Shown: positions 44,948 through 54,743, numbered from the stretch's first letter. The stretch is 64,000 nt of DNA from Amycolatopsis solani (GCF_033441515.1 NZ_JAWQJT010000001.1:1488001-1552000), one strand, 5' to 3'. Numbers and translations: made by a program. Notes: generated by a model from the sequence alone, not told the origin.

Positions 44948-45073
44948 GGGCTCTCCTGAAGATCGTGAGGGATGTCGCACAGGGTGGGCGAATCCGGCCG
45001 GGCGCGCTCGGGTTCTCAATTCCTGGGAGCCCGGGTGTCCGCGATGCGGAAGCGCTTGCCCCGCGACGCGGAT

Positions 45074-47974
45074 TCAGGGTTCCCGCGCGAGACCGTCGTA
45101 GCCGTGGGCGCGCGCGAGCTTCGACGCCGTGGCGAGGTAGTGGTCGGCCTGCTCCCTCGGGCCGGCCGCGCGGTGGGTGCGGCCGATGGTCACGAGTGCT
45201 TCGCATTCTTCGAACCGCGTGCCGATCCGGCGGGCGGTGCGGAGTGCGTGGTGGCCGCTGAGCAGCGCACGTTCGTGGTCGCCACCGGCGAGGTGGCTCA
45301 GGGCGAGGGCGGTGTGCCCGGCGATCTCCGCGCCGGGGTCGCCGATCCCGCGTGCGTGCTCGAGTGCTTTCTCCGCCAGCCGGACGGCTTGCGCGGGGTC
45401 GCCGGTGGCGGCGTGCACCCTGCTGAGCACCGCGAGCGCGTGGCTCTCCGTGCAGCGGTCGTGCGACCGCCGGCCGCCCTCGGCCGCTTCTCGCGCTTCG
45501 GAGCGTGCGGTTTCGTACTCGCCCGCGCGGGCGTGCACACGAGCGAGCAGGACCAGGTCGTCCGGGTCGCGGGTGGCCGCCCGTTCGGCGTGGATCGCGC
45601 TCGCTTCGGCCAGCCGGCCGCGGTACTCGGCGAGGACGCCGAGACTGCGCCGGCAGATCGGGTTGCGGGCCGGATCGAGGGCGCCGGCCTCGGTGAAGAG
45701 CGTGACCGCCCGGTCGAGGTCCCCGGTGGTCAGGTGGAGCGTGGCCAGGTTCTCCAGCACGCCGGTCACCCCGCGCCGGAACCGCAGTGCGCGGTAAAGC
45801 CCCAGTGCGGCTTCGAAGTGCGTGACGGCGGGCTCGAAGTCGTAGTGGAGTGCGAGAACGGCGGCGAGGTTGTTGTGCGCGGCCGCCCGCAGGTCCGCCC
45901 GGTGCGTGGCTTCGGCCGATTCGAGGCCGATCCGCGCGAGGTCCGGTCCCTCCGGCAGCCAGAAATGCATGCTGTGCCCGCGGAGGCCGTCGACGAGCTG
46001 CCACGCCAGGTGGTGGTACCCGTGGGCGTGGGCGTGGCGGATCGCCGCGACGAGGTTGAGGACTTCGGCCTCCAGCCACGTCCGGGCCGCCGCTTCCCCC
46101 GCGAACGCGGTCCGGTCCGGCACCGGACCTGGCGGCCGCAGGAGGAACGGGTACAGCAGCGCGGACGCGGCGGCGGTGCGGTCGAGGTAGTGGTCGAGCA
46201 GGTTCCGCACGGCGGTGTCGCGTTCGTCCACAGTGCACTCGGCGGCCGCGCGTTCGGCGGCGTACCGGCGGAGCAGGTCGTGCAGGCGGTAGCGCCCCGG
46301 GGCGTGCTCCTGGACGAGGTGGGCCAGTGCCAGCCGCTCGAGGTGCCGGGTGGCGGCCGGGGTGCCGGTCAGCGCGGTGGCCGCGGCCGGGGTCGTGTCC
46401 GGGCCGGGAACCAGGCCGAGCAGCCGGAACGTGCGGCGGGTCGCGGTGTCCAGTGTCTCGTACGACAGGTCGTAGGCGGCCCGGACCGCGCTGGTGTCCC
46501 CGTCGGTCGTCAGGCTGTCCAGCACGCCCTGGGCGCGGACGTCGGCGAGGTGGTCTTCGACGCGGCGGCCGACCCGGTGCCGGATCCGCGCGCCGGTGAT
46601 GCGCAGGGCGATGGGCAGGCGGGCGCACGTTTCCGCCAGCTCGGCGGTGGCCGCCGGTTCGCGGGCCGCGCGTTCGGGGCCGATCGCGGTCGCGAGCACG
46701 GACACCGCGTCGGCCGCGTCGAGGACGTCCAGCGCGACGCGGTGGGCGCCGTCGAGCGCGACCAGCCCGTCGAGCCGGTTGCGGCTGGTGACCACGACCG
46801 TGCAGTTCGGCGCCGCGGGCAGCAGCGGCCGGACGTGCTCGGAGTCGAGGGCGTCGTCGAGAACGCAGAGCACGGCCTTGGTCGTCAGCACGGACCGGTA
46901 CAGCGCCGCGGCTTCGTCGAGGTCCGCCGGTATCTCCCGCGCCGGGACGCCCAAGGCGCGCAGGAACCGCCCGAGGACCGGACCGGGCCGGGCCGAGCGG
47001 CGGAGGTCGGCGTAGAGCTGCCCGTCGGGGAACCGGTCGCGGACGCGGTGCGCCCACTGCGACGCGAGATCCGACTTGCCGACGCCGGCGGTCCCGACGA
47101 CGACGCCGAGGCGCGAGCCCTCGCCCGTGGGCAGCAGCCGGTCGAGTGCCGCCAGTTCGGCGTGCCGGCCGCGAAAACCGGCCGCCGCACGGGGAAGCTG
47201 CGCGGGCCGCGGGGGCGCGGTGGTGGGGACGGCCTGCTGCCGCAACACCGCCAGCTGCGCCGAACGCAGCTCGGGGCCGGGGTCGGCGCCCAGGTCCCCG
47301 GCCAGCCGGCCGGCGATCGTGTCGTAGGCCTCGAGCGCCGCCGCCTGTTGCCCGGCGCCGGCCAGCGCGAGCATCAGCAGTGCCCACAGCCGTTCGTGCA
47401 GCGGGTGGTCGACGACCAGCCGCCGGAGTTCGGCGGCCACGTCCGCGCAGGCACCGAGGTTGAGGCGCGCGCGGCAGTGGTGCTCGACGGCGGCGAGCCG
47501 GGCATCGGCCAGGCGCTGGGCCTCGCCGTCGAGCGCCGCGGTCGACGGCAGGTTGTCCAGTGGCCGGCCCCGCCACAGCGCCAAGGCCCGCTCGAACCGC
47601 TCCGCGGCACGTTCGTCGTCGCCGTCGAGCAGGGCCCGCTGTCCCGCCGCGGCGAGCTGGTCGAACCGTTCGGCGTCGAGCTCACCCGCCTGGACCTCGA
47701 CGAGGTAACCGCCGGCGCGGGCGTGGATCCGCCGCGAGCCGCCGTCCAGCGTCGCGAGCTGCCGCCGCAGCTGGGCGACGTGGGTCCGCAGGTTCGCCGT
47801 CGCCGAGCGCGGCGCCGTCTGGCCCCAGATCACTTCGACCAGCCGGTGCGGCGGCACGACCACCCCGGGCGCCAGCAGGAGAGCGGCGAGCAGCGCGCGT
47901 TGCCGCTGCGAGGCCAGCCGCAGGTGCGTGGCTCCCGACCGGACCTCGACCGGGCCGAGGAGCAGGAACTCCAC
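45074..47974 (-). CDS. Large AfsR/SARP-family transcriptional regulator (winged helix, BTAD, NB-ARC, TPR)
   Basis: The 966-residue protein is an AfsR-type regulator. Residues about 1-95 are an OmpR-like winged helix (LLLGPVEVRSG, RLVEVIWG, NLRTHVAQLRRQL), 95-245 the bacterial transcription-activator domain (HERLWALLMLALAGAGQQAAAL), 275-560 an ATPase with Walker A GTAGVGKSD and LVVTSRNRL-like sensor, and the rest TPR-like helical repeats. It probably activates secondary-metabolism genes, but none is adjacent except a divergent LLM enzyme. The GTG at 47974 gives the usual family start MEFLLLGP with GGGAGGG six bases away; ATG 47980 is possible. Confidence 0.9.
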   Translation of the reverse strand: MEFLLLGPVEVRSGATHLRLASQRQRALLAALLLAPGVVVPPHRLVEVIWGQTAPRSATANLRTHVAQLRRQLATLDGGSRRIHARAGGYLVEVQAGELDAERFDQLAAAGQRALLDGDDERAAERFERALALWRGRPLDNLPSTAALDGEAQRLADARLAAVEHHCRARLNLGACADVAAELRRLVVDHPLHERLWALLMLALAGAGQQAAALEAYDTIAGRLAGDLGADPGPELRSAQLAVLRQQAVPTTAPPRPAQLPRAAAGFRGRHAELAALDRLLPTGEGSRLGVVVGTAGVGKSDLASQWAHRVRDRFPDGQLYADLRRSARPGPVLGRFLRALGVPAREIPADLDEAAALYRSVLTTKAVLCVLDDALDSEHVRPLLPAAPNCTVVVTSRNRLDGLVALDGAHRVALDVLDAADAVSVLATAIGPERAAREPAATAELAETCARLPIALRITGARIRHRVGRRVEDHLADVRAQGVLDSLTTDGDTSAVRAAYDLSYETLDTATRRTFRLLGLVPGPDTTPAAATALTGTPAATRHLERLALAHLVQEHAPGRYRLHDLLRRYAAERAAAECTVDERDTAVRNLLDHYLDRTAAASALLYPFLLRPPGPVPDRTAFAGEAAARTWLEAEVLNLVAAIRHAHAHGYHHLAWQLVDGLRGHSMHFWLPEGPDLARIGLESAEATHRADLRAAAHNNLAAVLALHYDFEPAVTHFEAALGLYRALRFRRGVTGVLENLATLHLTTGDLDRAVTLFTEAGALDPARNPICRRSLGVLAEYRGRLAEASAIHAERAATRDPDDLVLLARVHARAGEYETARSEAREAAEGGRRSHDRCTESHALAVLSRVHAATGDPAQAVRLAEKALEHARGIGDPGAEIAGHTALALSHLAGGDHERALLSGHHALRTARRIGTRFEECEALVTIGRTHRAAGPREQADHYLATASKLARAHGYDGLAREP

Positions 47975-48184
47975 GCCCATCCCTCCCGTGCGCGTCGTGA
48001 CCATTCGATGGTGGCCGGATGTGCCGATCCTGTACAGCCGCACTGGCACTGTCGGCAGTGCTGGGGGGTGGGTACCGCCGGCGCGCACGGCGGGGCGAGG
48101 GGGCTCGCCGTGCGCGCGGGCGGCCCGCGGTTCCCGCCCCGTGGGAAGCCGGAAATCGGTCGCGCCGCTCGCTAGCTTGGGAGC

Positions 48185-49087
48185 ATGACCATCGGAGTCA
48201 CGCTGCCGGCCGGGGACACCGGGGCCGCGGGGAACCTCGTCGACGAGCTCGTCGCTCAGACCCGCCAAGCCGCCGATGCCGGGCTGAAGTCCGTCTGGTT
48301 CTCGCAGCTGCCGTTGAGCCAGGACGCCATCACCGTCGCCGCGGTCGCGGGGCGGGAGGTGCCCGGGATCGAGGTCGGGACGTCCGTCGTGCCCATCTAC
48401 CCGCGGCACCCGCTGGTGGTCGCGAGTGCGGCGCAGACCGCGCAGGCCGCCACCGGTGGGCGGTTCACGCTCGGGATCGGGCTCGGGTCGAAGGGGTTCC
48501 TCGGGCCCGTCTACGGCGTCGAGTACCCGCCGCCGATCCGGCACCTTCGGGAGTACCTCACCGTGCTGCGGCAGGTCTTCGACGGCGAAACCGTCGACTT
48601 CCACGGCGAAACGCTCGAAGCGCACCCGCCCGGACCGTCCACTGTGGGCGGAGATGTGCGGATCATCGTCGCCGCCATGGGGCCGCAGGCGCTGCGGGTC
48701 ACCGGTGAACTCGCCGACGGCACGCTGCCGTTCCTGGCCGGGCCGAGAGCGCTTTCCGAACAGATCGTTCCGCACCTGCCCGAAGGCAAGCGGATCCTCG
48801 CGGCCGTGCCGGCGATCGTCACCGACGAACCCGATGCCGTGCGCGCGCTCGCCGTAGAACAGATGGCTTTCTACGCCCGGATCCCGTCGTATCAACGGAT
48901 CCTGGCCGCGGAGGGCGTCGATCATCCGGCGGACCTGGCGATCATCGGGGACGAGAAGACCGTCCTCGAAGGACTCCAGCGCTACTACGACGCCGGCGCG
49001 ACCGACGTCCTCGTTTCGCAGACCGGCATCCGCTCCACCGAGGAGCGCCTGCGGACGTGGGAAGTGCTCAGCTCAGCCGGTTCGTGA
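48185..49087 (+). CDS. LLM-class F420-dependent oxidoreductase (TIGR03564 style)
   Basis: The 300-residue TIM-barrel protein starts MTIGVTLPAGDT and has SVWFSQLPLSQDAITVAAVAG, GTSVVPIYPRHPLVVASAAQTAQAATGGRFTLGIGLGS and a C-terminal GATDVLVSQTG, as in actinobacterial F420-dependent luciferase-like enzymes. It is divergent from the SARP regulator and overlaps the end of the convergent antiporter gene by 20 bases. It may be the nearest target of that regulator. Confidence 0.88.
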   Translation: MTIGVTLPAGDTGAAGNLVDELVAQTRQAADAGLKSVWFSQLPLSQDAITVAAVAGREVPGIEVGTSVVPIYPRHPLVVASAAQTAQAATGGRFTLGIGLGSKGFLGPVYGVEYPPPIRHLREYLTVLRQVFDGETVDFHGETLEAHPPGPSTVGGDVRIIVAAMGPQALRVTGELADGTLPFLAGPRALSEQIVPHLPEGKRILAAVPAIVTDEPDAVRALAVEQMAFYARIPSYQRILAAEGVDHPADLAIIGDEKTVLEGLQRYYDAGATDVLVSQTGIRSTEERLRTWEVLSSAGS

Positions 49088-50702
49088 GGGTCGCCGACAC
49101 CGAAAGCTCCTCGAGATCGAGCTCCCGCAGCACCCTCCGCAGGACCTCGTCGTCGAGACGACCGGCGCGGTTCTCCTCGATCATCGCCTTGCGCTGGGTG
49201 ATCAGCAGCTCGCGGCGGGCCTTCGCGAACTGGGCCTGCGGGCTGCCGGGCCGGTCTTCGCCGGACAGCGTGATCGCGGCCTTGGCGAAGCGGTAACGCG
49301 TGTCGATCAGCCGCTGCAGCCGTTCCTTGAGCCGGTCGACCTTCTCCTGGGGCAGGTCCAGCGAAGCCAGCCGCTCGTGACTGATTTCGCGCAGCCGCTC
49401 CTGCGCCGCCTTCTTCGCGACCTCGCGGGCGGCCAGCTCCTCGGCCTCGTCCCGCGACGTCTCCGCCGGGTCCTCCACCTTGAGCGCGCGGATCAGCGGC
49501 GGCAGCGTCAGCCCCTGGATCAGCACCGTCCCGATCGCCACGGTGAACGCGAACAGCTGGATCTCCTCGCGGCCCGGGGTCCCCGCCGGGACGCCGGCCG
49601 CGGCGGCGAGCGTGACCACGCCGCGCATGCCGGTCCACGACACCACCGCCAGCGTCCGCCACGACGGCGTCGCCCGGTCCCGGCCGAACAGGCGCACGGT
49701 TTGCGGCAGGTACGCGGACACGAAGACCGCCGGAATCCGCACGAGCATCGTCACGCCGAGCACGGCCACCGCGACCAGCGCGAGCGTCCCGTTGTCGCGG
49801 GCCGCGTGCTGCGCGCCTTCGAGGACGAACGGCAGCTGCAGCCCCATCAGGGCGAACACCAGCGCTTCCAGCAGGACGTCGATCGACGCCCACACGGATC
49901 TGTCCTGCATGCGCGTCGCGGGCGACGCGTACAGCGCGCGGTGCCCCAGCAGCAGGCCCGCCGCGACGACGGCGAGCACGCCGGAGCCGCTGAAGTCCTC
50001 GCTGAAGGGATGCAGGTGCTCGGCGGTGACGTACGCGGCGAACGGCACGATGATGCCGAACGCCGACTCCATCAGCGGGTCGTCGAGCCGGCGGCGGATC
50101 AGCACGACGAGCGCGCCGATCGCGAGGCCGACGCCGATGCCCAGCACGGTCGCGACGCCGAACACCGCGAACCCGTGCCCGGCCGAACCCGCGGTGCCCG
50201 CGACGGCGGCGAGCGCCACCTTGTACAGCGTCAGCGCGGCGGCGTCGTTGACCAGGCTTTCGCCGGTCAGCACGGTCATCACCCGGCGCGGCAGGCCGAG
50301 CTTGCGGCCGATCGCCACCGCGGTCACCGCGTCCGGCGGCGCCACGACCGCGCCGAGGACCAGCGCGGAGGCGAAGGGCACGTCCGGCAGCAGCAGGTGC
50401 ACGACCAGGGCGACGACGACGGCGGTCACCGCCACCAGCACCACGCCGAGCGCGACGATCGGCCGCAGCGCCCGCTTGAAGTGCGTCAGCGAGCTTTCCA
50501 GCGACGTCGAGTAGAGCAACGGCGGCAGGACGACGGTGAGGACCAGTTCCGGTTCGAGCTCGAACCGCGGCACCCCGGGGATCAGCGCGACCCCGAGCGC
50601 GACGACGACCACCAGCAGCGGCGCGGACAGGTTGTAGCGCCGGGCCAGCGCGGTCAGCGCGAGCGAGCCCGCGAGCACGCCCATCAGCGTCAGGATCTCC
50701 AC
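49068..50702 (-). CDS. Na+/H+ antiporter (CPA1 family)
   Basis: The 544-residue protein has about 12 membrane helices with the CPA1 ion-site motif VAPPDAVTAVAIGRKLGL and TGESLVNDAAAL, and a cytosolic tail of about 130 residues with predicted coiled-coil (REVAKKAAQERLREISHERL). It exchanges sodium or other cations for protons, in pH and salt homeostasis. The tail ends with hydrophobic/charged helices probably involved in regulation. Confidence 0.92.
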   Translation of the reverse strand: MEILTLMGVLAGSLALTALARRYNLSAPLLVVVVALGVALIPGVPRFELEPELVLTVVLPPLLYSTSLESSLTHFKRALRPIVALGVVLVAVTAVVVALVVHLLLPDVPFASALVLGAVVAPPDAVTAVAIGRKLGLPRRVMTVLTGESLVNDAAALTLYKVALAAVAGTAGSAGHGFAVFGVATVLGIGVGLAIGALVVLIRRRLDDPLMESAFGIIVPFAAYVTAEHLHPFSEDFSGSGVLAVVAAGLLLGHRALYASPATRMQDRSVWASIDVLLEALVFALMGLQLPFVLEGAQHAARDNGTLALVAVAVLGVTMLVRIPAVFVSAYLPQTVRLFGRDRATPSWRTLAVVSWTGMRGVVTLAAAAGVPAGTPGREEIQLFAFTVAIGTVLIQGLTLPPLIRALKVEDPAETSRDEAEELAAREVAKKAAQERLREISHERLASLDLPQEKVDRLKERLQRLIDTRYRFAKAAITLSGEDRPGSPQAQFAKARRELLITQRKAMIEENRAGRLDDEVLRRVLRELDLEELSVSATLTNRLS

Positions 50703-50791
50703 GCGCGTGATCTTCCCGCAGGTGGGAGGCCTGCGCTCGGCTTCCGCTCAATGGAAGTGACCTGGCTTACGCCGGACCCGCTGTGCATACT

Positions 50792-50808
50792 TGTGCGCAA
50801 TACGCACA
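50792..50808. promoter_or_regulatory. Inverted repeat upstream of the AAHS-type MFS gene
   Basis: TGTGCGCAATACGCACA is a 17-base imperfect-centre palindrome (arms TGTGCG / CGCACA) 44 bases before the start. TGTGCG recurs at 50811 and GTGCA/TGCA steps flank it, so a regulator of the importer may bind here. No regulator gene is adjacent. Confidence 0.45.
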
Positions 50809-50851
50809 CCTGTGCGGAAAACGTGCACCGACGCACATCCGGAGGTTCCCC

Positions 50852-52087
50852 ATGTCCCCTGGCACCCGCTCCTGGGTCGTGCCCCTGGCCTGGACCGCCG
50901 TCCTGCTCGACGGGTTCGACCTCGTCGTGCTCGGCACCGTGCTGCCCGTGCTGCTCCGCGACCACGTCTGGGGCCTGACGCCCGGCACGGCGTCGGTCGT
51001 GTCGACGGTCGGGCTCGCCGGGATGATGCTGGGCGGGCTGGCGATCGGCACGATCACCGACGTCATCGGGCGCCGGAAGTCCCTGATCATCTCCGTGACG
51101 CTGTTCTCCCTCTGCACGCTGCTCTGCGCGTTCGCGCCCTCGACGTTCGTCTTCGGGCTGCTGCGCTTCGTCGCCGGCCTCGGCCTCGGCGGCTGCCTGC
51201 CGACGGCGATCACGCTGGTCACCGAGAACGCGCGCCGCGGCAAGTCCGGCAGCGCGACCACCACCGTGATGACCGGCTACCACGTCGGCGCGGTGCTGAC
51301 GGCGTTGCTGGGCATCGTGCTGATCTCGCCGCTGGGCTGGCGCGCGATGTTCGTCGCCGGCGCGATCCCCGCCGTCGTGCTGGTTCCGCTGATGCTGAAG
51401 TTCCTGCCGGAGTCCGAGACGTTCCAGCGGGTCCGTGAGACCGAGCGGTCGGCCGGGCACGCCGTCGCCGGCCTGTTCCGCGGCGGCCTGCTGCGCGCGA
51501 CGATCGCGTTCTGGGTCACGTCGTTCATGGGCCTGCTGCTGGTGTACGGGCTGAACACGTGGCTGCCGGAGATCATGCGCCAGGCCGGCTACCCGCTCGG
51601 CGCCGCGCTGAGCCTGCTGCTGACGCTGAACGTCGGCGGCATCGTCGGGCTGCTCGTGGCGGGCCGGGTCGCCGACCGCGTCGGCATCCGCCCGTCGGCC
51701 CGGATCTGGTTCGTCGCGGGCGCGGTGTTCCTGGCGCTGCTGAGCGTGAAGCTGCCCGCGGTCGGGCTGTACGCGGCGGTGTTCCTGACCGGCTGCTTCG
51801 TGTTCAGCGCCCAGGTGCTGGTGTACGCGTACATCGGGCGCATCTACCCGGACGCCATCCGCGCGACCGGCCTCGGCTGGTCCGCCGGCATCGGCCGCAT
51901 CGGCGCGATCTCCGGCCCGCTCCTCGGCGGCGCGCTGCTGACGGCGGGGATCGCGTACCCGTGGGGCTTCTACGCGTTCGCCGGCGTCGGCGCACTGGGT
52001 GCGGCCGCGGTCACGGCGGTCCGCCCCGGCCACGCCACCCCAGCCGCCGAACCCGCCCCCACCCCGGAAACCCACGCAACTCCCTGA
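50852..52087 (+). CDS. MFS transporter, AAHS-type (aromatic acid:H+ symporter-like)
   Basis: The 411-residue 12-helix protein has the AAHS helix-1 motif LLDGFDLVVLGTVLP and the loop GTITDVIGRRKSLI, with LRFVAGLGLGGCLPTAITL in helix 4. It probably imports an aromatic or similar carboxylate with protons. The GGAGG eight bases upstream of 50852 supports this start. No catabolic genes are adjacent. Confidence 0.88.
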   Translation: MSPGTRSWVVPLAWTAVLLDGFDLVVLGTVLPVLLRDHVWGLTPGTASVVSTVGLAGMMLGGLAIGTITDVIGRRKSLIISVTLFSLCTLLCAFAPSTFVFGLLRFVAGLGLGGCLPTAITLVTENARRGKSGSATTTVMTGYHVGAVLTALLGIVLISPLGWRAMFVAGAIPAVVLVPLMLKFLPESETFQRVRETERSAGHAVAGLFRGGLLRATIAFWVTSFMGLLLVYGLNTWLPEIMRQAGYPLGAALSLLLTLNVGGIVGLLVAGRVADRVGIRPSARIWFVAGAVFLALLSVKLPAVGLYAAVFLTGCFVFSAQVLVYAYIGRIYPDAIRATGLGWSAGIGRIGAISGPLLGGALLTAGIAYPWGFYAFAGVGALGAAAVTAVRPGHATPAAEPAPTPETHATP

Positions 52088-52100
52088 ACGTGCCGCGCGG

Positions 52101-52152
52101 GTGGTCGTGAGTGTTTAGTGCGGTTCTAACCCGACTAAACACTCACGACCAC
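52101..52152. terminator. Family-C palindrome, copy 3 (bidirectional terminator)
   Basis: A 25-bp stem with a two-base twist at TGCGG versus TCGGG and loop CT lies 13 bases after the MFS stop and 12 before the convergent permease stop. It shares the TTTAGT/ACTAAA version with copy 2. Confidence 0.85.
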
Positions 52153-52164
52153 TTGCACCGAGAT

Positions 52165-53709
52165 TCAGCCGAGTTCCTTCAGTTCCTGTTCCACCGCTGC
52201 CAGTTCGGCTTCGGAGCCCTGGACCTTCGGGCCCGTGAACCACTTGCGGGCCGAAAGCACCCACCACAGGGCCGCGCCGCCGAGCACGACCAGGAACGCG
52301 ATCGGCGTGTAGTTGAAGGAATCGACCGTCACCGGCGACACCTGCGGCAGCATGAACAGGAAGAAGATCAGCACGACCCACACCGTCGCGATGATGCCGA
52401 CGGGCTTGCCCCACTTGCCGAGCGACCACGGGCCCGGCTCGAACGAGTCACCGCGGCGGACCCGCAGGAACACCGGGATCACGTACGCCACGTACAAGCC
52501 GACGACGGCGATCGACGTCACCGCCGCGTAGGCCGTCGCGCTCCAGAGGTAAGGCAGGGCCAGGATCAGCGCGCCGCCCGCGGCGAGCCACACGGCGTTG
52601 GTCGGCGTCTGCGTGCGCTTGTTGATCTTGTGCCAGAAGCCCGACCCGGGGATCGCGCCGTCGCGGGCGAACGCGTAGATCATCCGCGAGTTCGCCGTCA
52701 CCGACGCCATGCCGCAGAACAGCTGGGCGCCGATGCAGATCAGCAGCAGGAACTTGCCGGTGACCGCGCCGGTCGCGTCGATGAAGATCTGCGCGGGCGG
52801 GACGCCGGTTGCGGACCCGACCGCGCCGTCGTAGTCCTGGATCGCGAACGTCAGGCCGATCAGCAGGATCCAGCCCGCGACCAGCGAGACGACGATCGAC
52901 ATGACGATCCCGCGCGGCCCGGCCGTCGCCGCGCTCTTCGTCTCCTCGGTCATGTGAGCCGAAGCGTCGTAACCGGTCAGCGTGTACTGCGCGACCAGCA
53001 GACCCAGCGCGAACACGTAGAACGTCGAGCCCCAGCCCGTCTGGTTCACGAAACTGCCGAAGACGAACGACGCGTCCTGGTGCTTGGCCGGCACGAACAC
53101 CAGCACGCCGACGATCACCAGCACGCCGATGAGGTGCCACCAGACGCTGACGTTGTTGAGGATCGCGACGATCCGGACGCCGAAGGTGTTCAGCAGGCCG
53201 TGCACCACGAGGATGATCGCCAGCAGCAGGATGGTGTGCCCCGGCGTCGCGGCGAAGCCCCACTGCAGGTCGAGGAAGGCGTTGAGGAACAGCGCCGCGC
53301 CGAAGTCGATGCCCGCGGTGACGGCGATCTGCCCGATGAGGTTGAACCAGCCGGTGAACCAGGACCACACGGGCCCGGACTTGTTCGGCGCCAGCTTCGC
53401 CGCCCAGTAGTAGAGGCCGCCCGCGGTCGGGTAGCTGGAACAGACCTCCGCCATGCCGAGGCCGACCAGGATGACGAACACCCCGACCAGGGGCCAGCCC
53501 CAGATCATCGCGGCCGGGCCGCCGGTCTTCATGCCGAAGCCGTAGAGCGTCAGGCAGCCGGAGAGGATCGAAATGATCGTGAAGGAGACGGCGAAGTTCG
53601 AGAACGCCGACATCGTCCGTTTGAGTTCCTGCGCGTACCCCAGCTGGTGCAGGCGGGCGCTGTCTTCGTCAGCGTGGTCGGGAGTGGTCTGCTGGTCGGA
53701 AACGTCCAT
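52165..53709 (-). CDS. APC-family amino acid permease
   Basis: The 514-residue protein has about 12 helices with the APC start LKRTMSAFSNFAVSFTIISILSG, and a conserved EVCSSYPTAGGLYYWAAKL that contacts substrate in this family. It should import or exchange an amino acid or amine. Its ATG has AGAGGT upstream. It converges on the MFS gene across a family-C terminator. Confidence 0.9.
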   Translation of the reverse strand: MDVSDQQTTPDHADEDSARLHQLGYAQELKRTMSAFSNFAVSFTIISILSGCLTLYGFGMKTGGPAAMIWGWPLVGVFVILVGLGMAEVCSSYPTAGGLYYWAAKLAPNKSGPVWSWFTGWFNLIGQIAVTAGIDFGAALFLNAFLDLQWGFAATPGHTILLLAIILVVHGLLNTFGVRIVAILNNVSVWWHLIGVLVIVGVLVFVPAKHQDASFVFGSFVNQTGWGSTFYVFALGLLVAQYTLTGYDASAHMTEETKSAATAGPRGIVMSIVVSLVAGWILLIGLTFAIQDYDGAVGSATGVPPAQIFIDATGAVTGKFLLLICIGAQLFCGMASVTANSRMIYAFARDGAIPGSGFWHKINKRTQTPTNAVWLAAGGALILALPYLWSATAYAAVTSIAVVGLYVAYVIPVFLRVRRGDSFEPGPWSLGKWGKPVGIIATVWVVLIFFLFMLPQVSPVTVDSFNYTPIAFLVVLGGAALWWVLSARKWFTGPKVQGSEAELAAVEQELKELG

Positions 53710-53779
53710 CGGGCACCTCTTGAAAGGTATGCGGCCAGACCATTGAATTCGCCGAAGGTAGCCCTGGTCCCGAGGGGTG

Positions 53780-54703
53780 TCAAGCTTTCGTCAAGAACTC
53801 GTCCAGCTGCTTCAGCAGGGGCCCGCCACCGCGGTGGTCGTTCGAGATCAGGGTCGCGGTGACGCCCGATGACGGCTGGTGCAGGCTCACGAACGTGACG
53901 CCGTGGTCGCCGCCTTCCAACCGGACGACGCCGGGCCGCGGCAGGAAGAAGCCGAGGCCGTAGCGCTCCCCGCGCAGCATCCGCCCGACCCACTCGCGCG
54001 GCACGATCCGGCCGTCGAGGAACGCGGGCCAGAACTTCCGGAAGTCCGGCGCGGAGCTGTAGATCCCGCCGTCGGCGAAGCCCACCACGGGCAGGCTGAA
54101 CACGTTGGTGCGGCCGTCTTCGAGGTACCCGGTGGCCGTCCGGGCGGGCAGCGCGTCCGAGCGGAGGAACGCCGTGTCGGTCATCCCGGCGGGTTCCGTC
54201 ACGCGGGTCCGGACGAGTTCGGCGAAAGGTATGCCCGCGATCCGTTCGGCGATCAGGCCCAAGACGGCGAAGGCGCCGTTGTGGTAGCGGAACTCCGTGC
54301 CCGGCGGGGTCCGCTGCGGGTAGCCGTCGAGCGCGGCGAGGTAGTCGGCCGACGTCGCGAGCAGCGGGGTGGGCGGCGGATCCGCTTCTTCGTCGCAGTA
54401 GTCACCGATGCCGGAGGTGTGCGTGAGGAGGTGCTCGACGGTCACGCGGTCGTCGATCAGCGGCAGGTCGTCACCGAGGACTTCGCGGGCTTTGGTTTCG
54501 AGCGCGAGACGTCCTTCGGCGATCAGGCCGACGACGACCAGCGCGGTGAACCCCTTGGTGCCGCTGGCGATCGCGAACCGCGTGTCGACGGTGTTCTCGA
54601 CGCCGTGCGCGATGTGCGCGTACCCGGCCGCCTCGGCGAGCAGCGTCTCGTCGCCGCGGCTGACCAGTACCACACCGGAGAAGTCCGTGAGGGGCACCTT
54701 CAT
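53780..54703 (-). CDS. Beta-lactamase-family serine hydrolase
   Basis: The 307-residue protein is a class C-like/DD-peptidase-fold hydrolase. The nucleophile is in FAIASGTKGFTAL (SxxK), the tyrosine in YHNGAF (YxN) near residue 145. No signal peptide is seen, so it should be cytosolic, perhaps an esterase or peptidase. The start ATG at 54703 and the first nine residues (MKVPLTDFS) are coded by the end of a family-E palindrome. Longer in-frame starts upstream of the repeat look non-coding. Confidence 0.85.
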   Translation of the reverse strand: MKVPLTDFSGVVLVSRGDETLLAEAAGYAHIAHGVENTVDTRFAIASGTKGFTALVVVGLIAEGRLALETKAREVLGDDLPLIDDRVTVEHLLTHTSGIGDYCDEEADPPPTPLLATSADYLAALDGYPQRTPPGTEFRYHNGAFAVLGLIAERIAGIPFAELVRTRVTEPAGMTDTAFLRSDALPARTATGYLEDGRTNVFSLPVVGFADGGIYSSAPDFRKFWPAFLDGRIVPREWVGRMLRGERYGLGFFLPRPGVVRLEGGDHGVTFVSLHQPSSGVTATLISNDHRGGGPLLKQLDEFLTKA

Positions 54704-54735
54704 GGACGAAGCGTCCACGAAGGTGCCCCTCACGG
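54685..54735. repeat. Family-E palindrome at the start of the serine hydrolase gene
   Basis: A stem of 23 pairs with one mismatch: arms CCGTGAGGGGCACCTTC and its complement enclose an inner TGGACG-AAG-CGTCCA. It lies between the GDPD stop (54744) and the serine hydrolase ATG (54703, within the repeat). It probably terminates the GDPD gene and lies in the ribosome-binding region of the next. Confidence 0.85.
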
Positions 54736-54743
54736 CAAAGCGA

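Noticed and set aside
44972..48175. 1067-codon plus-strand open frame opposite the SARP gene
   Set aside because: Antisense shadow of the regulator, which has clear domains on the minus strand.
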